Below, one piece after another: positions 58,222 through 64,000 of a stretch of 64,000 nucleotides of DNA. The notes under the pieces are model-generated. The model was given only the letters and a program-made list of their open reading frames with translations. It was not told the DNA's origin and did no database searches. The stretch is from Acidipropionibacterium jensenii DSM 20535 (GTDB taxonomy: Bacteria > Actinomycetota > Actinomycetes > Propionibacteriales > Propionibacteriaceae). Numbering within the stretch: the first letter of the stretch is position 1; every line of letters begins with the position of its first letter. The position numbers and the translations under genes were made by a program. The stretch is from contig NZ_AUDD01000004.1 in assembly GCF_000425285.1 (NCBI RefSeq), positions 124,001 through 188,000 of the forward strand, read 5' to 3'.

Positions 58222-59655
58222 TCAGCGGCTGACCCGTTCGGCGATCAGCGCCTTGAGGGTCGCCACGTCGTCGGGCATCTCGACGACGTGGCGGGGCCGG
58301 TCCTCCAGCCCGTCGAACCGGGCGGGGCGCTCGGGACGGCGTCCCACCGCCTCCTCGATGGTGGCGGCGAACTTCACCGGCAGGGCCGTCTCCAGCACGA
58401 TCATCGGCACCCCCGGCTGGACGTGCCGACGGGCCACCGTCACCGCATCGGCGGTGTGCGGGTCGATGAGGACGCCGTCACGACGGTCCACATCGGCGAT
58501 CGCGGCCAGCCGGTCGGCATGACGCGAGGATCCCGAGACCAGACCGAACCGCTGCCTGAGGGTCTGGAACTCGGGTGTCCCCGACAGGTCGAACATCCCC
58601 TCGGCCACCAGCCTGTCGGCGAACAGCTCGCGGACCCTTCCGGCGTCGCGTCCGAGCAGGTCGAAGACGAACCGTTCGAAGTTCGAGGCCTTGGAGATGT
58701 CCATGCTGGGCGAGGACGTGGCCCTCGTCTCGGCGGCCGAGCGGACCCGGTAGACGCCGGTGTGGAAGAACTCGTCGAGGACGTCGTTCTCATTGGTGGC
58801 CAGCACCAGGGTGTCGATCGGCAGGCCCATCATCCGGGCCACATGGCCGGCCATGATGTCGCCGAAGTTGCCGGTGGGCACCGCGAAGGAGACCGGACCA
58901 CCGGTGGTCGAGACCCGCAGCCAGGCCGCGACGTAGTACACCACCTGGGCGACCAGCCGGGCCCAGTTGATCGAGTTCACCGCGCCGATCTCGTAGCGGT
59001 GCTTGAACGCCAGGTCCGCCGAGACCTCCTTGACCAGGTCCTGGCAGTCGTCGAAGACGCCGTCGACGGCGATGTTGACGATCGACGGGTCGTCCAGACT
59101 GAACATCTGGGCCTGCTGGAAGGGGGTCATCCGCCCGGCCGGGGTGAGCATGAAGACCCGGATCCCCGCCAGCCCGCGCATCGCGTACTCGGCGGCCGAA
59201 CCGGTGTCACCGCTGGTGGCGCCCAGGATCGTCAGCCCCCGACCGCGCCGGCCGAGCTCGAACTCGAAGAGCCGGCCGAGCAGCTGCATGGCGATGTCCT
59301 TGAAGGCCGCCGTCGGGCCTCCCGACAGGTGGGCCAGCCACAGGCCGCCGTCCAGCTCGGAGACCGGGACCACCTCGGGGCTGGAGAACACCCCCGGCCC
59401 GTAGGCCAGCTCGCACAGCCGACGCAGGTCGGCGGGGTCGATCCCGTCGATGAACAGGGACAGCACCGCCTGGGCCAGCCCCGGGTAGCCCTCGGTGGCC
59501 AGGACATGCCGCCACCGGTCGAGGGTCTGGTCGTCGGCCTGCGGGTAGTTCTGCGGCAGGTAGAGGCCCCCGTCGGGGGCCAGCCCCTCCAGGAGGATGT
59601 CCCAGAATCCGGGCCGGGGGTCGTCGGGCAGTCCGCGGGTGGAGAGATAACGCAC
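58222..59655 (-). CDS. thrC: Threonine synthase
   Basis: 477 residues. Converts O-phosphohomoserine to threonine with PLP. The long, E. coli/yeast-like type, with N-terminus MRYLSTRG and AYGPGVFSSPEV. The PLP lysine is Lys119 in GPTAAFKDIAMQLLGRLFE. ILGATSGDTGSAAEYA and VPTGNFGDIMAGHVARMMG are the other PLP motifs. The GTG at 59655 is chosen to match the family start. Many actinobacteria have a shorter thrC beside hom; here it sits alone between DUF349 and relA. Confidence 0.94.
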   Translation of the reverse strand: MRYLSTRGLPDDPRPGFWDILLEGLAPDGGLYLPQNYPQADDQTLDRWRHVLATEGYPGLAQAVLSLFIDGIDPADLRRLCELAYGPGVFSSPEVVPVSELDGGLWLAHLSGGPTAAFKDIAMQLLGRLFEFELGRRGRGLTILGATSGDTGSAAEYAMRGLAGIRVFMLTPAGRMTPFQQAQMFSLDDPSIVNIAVDGVFDDCQDLVKEVSADLAFKHRYEIGAVNSINWARLVAQVVYYVAAWLRVSTTGGPVSFAVPTGNFGDIMAGHVARMMGLPIDTLVLATNENDVLDEFFHTGVYRVRSAAETRATSSPSMDISKASNFERFVFDLLGRDAGRVRELFADRLVAEGMFDLSGTPEFQTLRQRFGLVSGSSRHADRLAAIADVDRRDGVLIDPHTADAVTVARRHVQPGVPMIVLETALPVKFAATIEEAVGRRPERPARFDGLEDRPRHVVEMPDDVATLKALIAERVSR

Positions 59656-59732
59656 GTCGCAAACCCTACCCACCCGGCCGGAGTGCCCGCCCCTCGCTCA
59701 GGACGTGGCCCCGATCGCGACGGGTCCCGCGA

Positions 59733-62057
59733 TCAGGACTTGACGCGGAAGACGTCGTAGACACCGGAGATCCGGCGGATCGACTCGACCAGGTGCTTGA
59801 GATGGGTGGGATCGGGTGACTCGAAGGTGAGCTTGAGCCGAGCCAGATGGTTCTTCGAGGCGCTGACATTGGCCGACAGGATCGAGACCCCCTGCTCGGC
59901 GAGGATCTTCGAGGTGTCGAAGAGCAGACCGGAGCGGTCCAACCCCTCCACCTGGACGGTGACGACATACCCCTCGTCGGCCTCCCCGGCCCAGGACACC
60001 GGGACGATCCGCTCGGGGTACTGGAGCAGGTGTTTGGCGTTGCTGCAGTCGGTGCGGTGCACCGAGACCCCGTCGGAGCGGGTCACGAAGCCCATGATGG
60101 CGTCGCCGGGCAGCGGGGTGCAGCAGCGGGCCAGCTTCACCAGCATGTCGGGCTGGCCGTCCACCTCCACACCGGCCTCGGTGTGCCGGCGGTGCGGACG
60201 CGCAGCCACCTCGACGGCGGCGTCCTCCTCCTGCTCGGCACGGGTCTCCTCGACCCCTCCGCCCAGTGCGATGAGCCTCTCGACCACCGCCTGGGGGCCG
60301 ATGTTGTGCTCCCCCACCGCGGCATAGAGGGAGTTGATGTCGCCGACCTTGAGGTCATCGGCGACCGCGGTGAGGTACTCCACGGTGAGCAGCTGCTGGA
60401 TGTGCATCCGGTTGTGCCGGATCTGCTTGGCGATCGACTCCTTGCCCGCCTCGATGGACTCCTCGCGGCGTTCCCGGGTGAAGTGGGCCTTGATCTTCGA
60501 GCGGGCCCGCGGGCTGGTGACGAAGCTCAGCCAGTCGCGGCTCGGCCCGGCGTCGGGGGCGTGGGAGGTCAGCACATCGACCATGTCGCCGTTGGCCAGC
60601 TGGGTGTCCAGGGGCACCAGCTTCCCGTTGACCCGGGCGCCGATGCAGTGGTGGCCCACCTCGGTGTGCACCGAGTAGGCGAAGTCGACCGGGGTGGCTC
60701 CCTGGGGCAGTGACATCACGTCTCCCCTGGGGGTGAAGACGTAGACCTCGGTGGAGTTGATCTCGAACCTCAGGGAGTCGAGGAACTCGCTGGGGTCGGA
60801 CTCCTCCCGCGACCACTGGTTGAGGCTGTGCACCCAGGACAGCTCGGCCCCGTCGGGCTGGACCCCCTTGCCCACCGAGTTGGGGTTCTCCTTGTACTTC
60901 CAGTGGGCGGCGACACCGTACTCGGCGCGCTGGTGCATCTCGTGGGTGCGGATCTGCAGCTCCACCGGACGCCCGCCGGGCCCCAGCACGGTGGTGTGCA
61001 GGGACTGGTACATGTTGTACTTCGGCATCGCGATGTAGTCCTTGAAACGCCCCGGGAGGGGGTTCCACCGGACGTGCATCACACCGAGGGCGGCATAACA
61101 GTCGCGGGGGGAGTCCACCAGGATCCGCAGCCCGACCAGGTCGTAGATGTCGGAGAAGTCGCGGCCGCGCACCACCATCTTCTGGTAGATCGAGTAGTAG
61201 TGCTTCGGACGTCCGTAGACGGTCGCCCTGATCCCGGCGTCGGCCAGGTCCTGGCGGACGATCTCGATGACCTCCTTGAGCTGCTTCTCCCGCTGCGGGG
61301 CCTGCTCGGCGACCAGGTGGACGATCTCGTCGTAGACCTTCGGCTGGGTGGTGGAGAAGGCCAGGTCCTCAAGCTCCCACTTGATGGCGTTGACGCCGAG
61401 TCGGTGGGCCAGCGGGGCGAAGATCTCCAGGGTCTCGCGGGCGATCCGGTTCTGCTTGTCGGGGCGAAGGAAGCCGATGGTCCGCATGTTGTGCAGCCGG
61501 TCGGCGAGTTTGATCACCAGCACCCGGATGTCGCGGCTCATCGCGATGACCATCTTGCGGATCGTCTCGGCCTTCGCCGAGGAGCCGTACTGCACCTTGT
61601 CGAGCTTGGTGACGCCGTCGACCAGCAGGGCGACCTCCTCGCCGAAGTCGGCGGTGAGCTGCTCCATCGTGTACGAGGTGTCCTCGACGGTGTCGTGGAG
61701 CAGGCCCGCGCACAGCGTCTGGTCGTCCATCCCGAGCTCGGCGAGGATCATCGCCACCGCCAGCGGGTGGGTGATGTAGGGGTCCCCGGACTTGCGGGTC
61801 TGGCCGCGGTGGTAGTGGTCAGCGGTCTCATAGGCCCGTTCCAGCAGGGCGATGTCGGAGCCGGCGTGGGAGGCCAGGACGGTCGAGATGAGGGGATCGA
61901 GGACCGCCTGGGCGGGCGCCTTGGGGGCGCGCCAGCGGACGATCCTCTCGCGCATCCTCATTCTGGGCTGCGGCGTCCCCTCGGCAGGCTGGGGACGCAC
62001 CCGCCCGGTGGCACCGTGTCCGGTGCCGTAGGGCCCGTAGACGCTCTCCTCAGCCAC
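59733..62057 (-). CDS. relA: Bifunctional (p)ppGpp synthetase/hydrolase (Rel)
   Basis: 774 residues. The long RSH stringent-response enzyme. The HD hydrolase domain has LLHDTVEDT (His121, Asp122). The synthetase domain has KHYYSIYQKMVVRG and DIYDLVGLRILVDS. A TGS domain (about 437-495, VYVFTPRGDVMSLPQGATP), a zinc/helical region (LARCCTPLPGDAIMGFVTR) and a C-terminal ACT domain complete it. Both activities appear intact. A candidate -10 lies about 37 bases upstream of the ATG, with AAGGAGG as ribosome binding site. The relA-apt neighbourhood is conserved, with a potassium channel gene inserted. Confidence 0.97.
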   Translation of the reverse strand: MAEESVYGPYGTGHGATGRVRPQPAEGTPQPRMRMRERIVRWRAPKAPAQAVLDPLISTVLASHAGSDIALLERAYETADHYHRGQTRKSGDPYITHPLAVAMILAELGMDDQTLCAGLLHDTVEDTSYTMEQLTADFGEEVALLVDGVTKLDKVQYGSSAKAETIRKMVIAMSRDIRVLVIKLADRLHNMRTIGFLRPDKQNRIARETLEIFAPLAHRLGVNAIKWELEDLAFSTTQPKVYDEIVHLVAEQAPQREKQLKEVIEIVRQDLADAGIRATVYGRPKHYYSIYQKMVVRGRDFSDIYDLVGLRILVDSPRDCYAALGVMHVRWNPLPGRFKDYIAMPKYNMYQSLHTTVLGPGGRPVELQIRTHEMHQRAEYGVAAHWKYKENPNSVGKGVQPDGAELSWVHSLNQWSREESDPSEFLDSLRFEINSTEVYVFTPRGDVMSLPQGATPVDFAYSVHTEVGHHCIGARVNGKLVPLDTQLANGDMVDVLTSHAPDAGPSRDWLSFVTSPRARSKIKAHFTRERREESIEAGKESIAKQIRHNRMHIQQLLTVEYLTAVADDLKVGDINSLYAAVGEHNIGPQAVVERLIALGGGVEETRAEQEEDAAVEVAARPHRRHTEAGVEVDGQPDMLVKLARCCTPLPGDAIMGFVTRSDGVSVHRTDCSNAKHLLQYPERIVPVSWAGEADEGYVVTVQVEGLDRSGLLFDTSKILAEQGVSILSANVSASKNHLARLKLTFESPDPTHLKHLVESIRRISGVYDVFRVKS

Positions 62058-62093
62058 GATGGACCTCCTTGTGCAGCCCGTGGGGTGGGCGCC

Positions 62094-62099
62094 AGTCTA
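62094..62099 (-). promoter_or_regulatory. Candidate -10 box for relA
   Basis: TAGACT on the minus strand, 36 bases upstream of the relA start. No good -35. It would give relA a promoter inside the channel-relA gap. Confidence 0.35.
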
Positions 62100-62111
62100 G
62101 TGCCCTCCTTC

Positions 62112-63197
62112 TCAACTGTGCGGTGGCTGAGGAGTTGCCCGGTGCCGGGTCAGCGCACGGCGAACCACGATCACCGAGTCGCCGGCCTTCAACTTGTCGA
62201 GGGTGGGGTCGTAGAAGTTGCGCAGCGTCCCGTTGCGGACCACCGCCAGGACCCTCTCGTTGACGATGTCGGAGGGGCGTGCCCCCACCTCGTTGGCGCT
62301 GACCATCCGCTGGATGACCTCCATCCCGTGGGCGCTGGAGATGAGGTCGTCGACCACCTCGCCGACGTGCGGGTTGACGGTGGTCAGGCCCAGCAGTCGT
62401 CCCACCGCGTCGGCGGAGGTGACCACCGCATTGGCCCCGGACTCGCGCAGCAGGGGCAGGTTCTCCTCCTCGCGGCCGGCGACCACGATGTGGCAGCGGG
62501 CGTTGAGCTGGCGCACGGTGAGGGTGGTGAGGATGGCGGTGTCGTCGCGAGGCAGGGTGATGATCACCTCACGGGCCTTGGCGACCTCGGCGCGGCGCAG
62601 CAGGTCGCGGCGGGTGGCGTCCCCCTCGAAGGCGGCCAGTCCGTGCCGGTTGGCCTCGGCGACCGCGGTCCCCTTGGCGTCGATCACGACGATCCGGTCC
62701 GAGGGGAGGTCGTGGTTGAGCAGCGTCGTGATGGCGCTGCGTCCCTTGGTGCCATAGCCGATGACGACGGTGTGATTGCGCATATGCCTTCTCCAACTGG
62801 CGTCTCGCAGGCCCCGCCGGCCCTCATTGGCGAGCACCTCCAGGGTGGCCCCGACCAGCAGGACCAGGAATCCGATCCTCAGCGGGGTGACGACGATGGC
62901 GCTGATGAGCCGCGCCCACGGGGTGAGTGGGGTGATGTCTCCGTAGCCGGTGGTGGTGACGGTGACCGTCGAGTAGTACAGGGCGTCGATGAAGGTGATC
63001 GGCTGGTGGGTGACGTTGTCGATGTAGGAGCCCCGGTCGACGTAGACGATGACCGTGCTGATCCCCATCAGGACCAGTGCCAGCAGCGCCCGGCGTCCCA
63101 GCTCCACCAGGGGGCTGTGGGCCTTGAAGGGCATGCTCACCATGGCCCGTCGCCTCAACTGGCGACTGGTCTGGTCGAGCGGTTGCTCCTGGGACAT
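62112..63197 (-). CDS. Two-helix potassium channel with TrkA-N/TrkA-C (RCK) domains
   Basis: 361 residues. Membrane helix 1 (about 35-53) and helix 2 (about 95-115) flank a pore with the selectivity filter TTTGYGDITP (TTGYGD at 82-87). The cytosolic TrkA-N Rossmann domain (VVIGYGTKGRSAITTLL, VVIDAKGTAVAEA) and a TrkA-C domain (ERVLAVVRNGTLRNFYDPTLD) form the gating ring, as in MthK. It is soluble-domain complete. It lies between apt (13 bases upstream) and relA. The ligand may be NAD(H), calcium or a cyclic dinucleotide. The gene is not usual at this position in mycobacteria. Confidence 0.92.
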   Translation of the reverse strand: MSQEQPLDQTSRQLRRRAMVSMPFKAHSPLVELGRRALLALVLMGISTVIVYVDRGSYIDNVTHQPITFIDALYYSTVTVTTTGYGDITPLTPWARLISAIVVTPLRIGFLVLLVGATLEVLANEGRRGLRDASWRRHMRNHTVVIGYGTKGRSAITTLLNHDLPSDRIVVIDAKGTAVAEANRHGLAAFEGDATRRDLLRRAEVAKAREVIITLPRDDTAILTTLTVRQLNARCHIVVAGREEENLPLLRESGANAVVTSADAVGRLLGLTTVNPHVGEVVDDLISSAHGMEVIQRMVSANEVGARPSDIVNERVLAVVRNGTLRNFYDPTLDKLKAGDSVIVVRRALTRHRATPQPPHS

Positions 63198-63210
63198 GAC
63201 GGGGCCCCGT

Positions 63211-63747
63211 TCAGCCCTTCACGATGGCGTGGAAGTGGTCGATGCCGGCATCCTGGAGCACCCGGCGCCCGCCCAGGGCCTCCAGTTCCATCAGCACCGA
63301 GACCTGGGCCAGCTCCACCCCGAGCTGGCCGAGCAGTCCGGCGGTGGCGGCCAGGGTGCCGCCGGTGGCGAGGATGTCGTCGACGATCATCACCCGGGAG
63401 CCGCTCGGGATGGCGTCCTGGTGGATGGTGAGGGTCTCCCGGCCGTACTCCAGGTCGAAGCTCTTCGAGAAGACCTCGCAGGGCAGCTTGCCCGGCTTGC
63501 GGACCGGCACGAAGCCGACCCCCAGGGCCAGTGCCACCGGGGCCGCGAAGACGAATCCGCGGGCCTCGATGCCGACCACCACGTCCAGATCCTCGGGGGC
63601 CGCCCGAACCAGCTCCTCGATCGCCGCCGAGAAGCCGTTGGGGCTTCCCAGCAGCGGGGTGATGTCCTTGAAGTCCACCCCGGGCTTCGGGAAGTCGGGA
63701 ACGGAACGGATCAGACCGGCGATCAGGTCGGCGTTGCTGGCGGTCAT
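63211..63747 (-). CDS. apt: Adenine phosphoribosyltransferase
   Basis: 178 residues. Salvages adenine to AMP. FPKPGVDFKDITPLLG and GIEARGFVFAAPVA match the family. The PRPP-binding loop IVDDILATGGT is at 121-131. The ATG at 63747 shares ATGA with the preceding secF stop, so it is translated in the same message. The secF-apt-relA order is known from mycobacteria. Confidence 0.97.
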   Translation of the reverse strand: MTASNADLIAGLIRSVPDFPKPGVDFKDITPLLGSPNGFSAAIEELVRAAPEDLDVVVGIEARGFVFAAPVALALGVGFVPVRKPGKLPCEVFSKSFDLEYGRETLTIHQDAIPSGSRVMIVDDILATGGTLAATAGLLGQLGVELAQVSVLMELEALGGRRVLQDAGIDHFHAIVKG

Positions 63748-64000
63748 TTCTTCCTCTGCGATCGGGTGGTGCGAGGGTTCTGGGACCGGTTCGAGGATCC
63801 GGACGGGGCATCGGCCCCCGGGACCGACTCGGGCAGGTCGGCGACGCCGGCCGCCTCGGTCCGGACCGTCTGGGCGCTCACCTTCGGGGCGTCCTGGGCG
63901 GCCTTGGCGCGGCGCCGCAGCACCGCCTCGGTGTGTGCGTGAACCTCCGGCTCGCGCTCGCGCAGCTGAGCCAGGATCGGGGTGGCGATGAAGATCGACG
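63744..64000 (-). CDS. secF: SecF, C-terminal fragment (rest beyond window)
   Basis: Only the last 84 residues are in the window. SIFIATPILAQLREREPEV is the end of the last membrane helix and the following turn, as in SecF. A basic and disordered cytosolic tail follows (AVLRRRAKAAQDAPKVSAQT, then NRSQNPRTTRSQRKK). It overlaps apt as ATGA. SecF assists SecYEG in protein export. The identity rests on the short match plus the conserved secF-apt order. Confidence 0.75.
   Translation of the reverse strand, partial: SIFIATPILAQLREREPEVHAHTEAVLRRRAKAAQDAPKVSAQTVRTEAAGVADLPESVPGADAPSGSSNRSQNPRTTRSQRKK

Overview
The window is high-GC actinobacterial DNA, about 70% G+C by eye, with most genes packed head to tail on the minus strand. 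Many neighbours share ATGA/GTGA stop-start overlaps. Markers include an actinobacterial integration host factor, bacterial 20S proteasome subunits, a helicase-dead type PriA, Nei2 and B12-dependent MetH. Gene content and the activase-like megaprotein suggest a propionibacterium-like member of Propionibacteriaceae (Acidipropionibacterium, Propionibacterium or Cutibacterium relative). The genus is inference only.

Layout: (1) 1-12.9 kb. A partial HelR-type RNA polymerase rescue ATPase sits behind a rifamycin-associated element. Upstream of it lies an apparent operon prcB-prcA-tyrA-cmk-der, then DUF3054, a HAD-TrmI fusion, metH and a PAC2-family protein. Apart from the insertions this is the neighbourhood that surrounds the mycobacterial proteasome genes, but pup, dop and mpa are not there. 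(2) 12.9-28.4 kb. rpe, rsmB, fmt, priA, a nitrilase-family amidohydrolase, nei2, lhr, metK, coaBC, rpoZ, gmk and mihF. (3) 28.5-41.7 kb. nusB, efp, aroB, aroK, aroC, aroE, mltG, ruvX, alaS, two small membrane proteins, rarA and a tyrosine phosphatase. A pentapeptide-repeat gene sits on the other strand. The pyrimidine operon that often separates nusB from mihF in relatives is missing.

(4) 41.8-54.7 kb is the most accessory stretch. It holds a lower-GC hypothetical gene with a duplicated fold, a minimal zincin, aspS, a glycosyltransferase, a TetR regulator facing a 1456-residue 2-hydroxyacyl-CoA dehydratase activase-like protein, a histidine-rich CDF metal exporter behind a CsoR-like operator, two copies of a palindromic repeat, and a DUF222/HNH nuclease gene broken by one extra base. 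(5) 54.7-64 kb returns to core genes: hisS, an MBL-fold hydrolase, a DUF349 protein, thrC, relA, a TrkA-N potassium channel, apt and the C-terminal end of secF.

Functional themes are translation and its quality control (alaS, aspS, hisS, efp, fmt, trmI, rsmB, relA), the methionine/SAM cycle (metH, metK), chorismate and tyrosine synthesis (aroB/K/C/E, tyrA), genome maintenance (lhr-nei2, rarA, priA, ruvX) and nucleotide supply (cmk, gmk, apt). Candidate -10 boxes (TAGRNT-like) recur. Several genes appear to have leaderless starts, with the -10 box ending 6-7 bases before the start codon.
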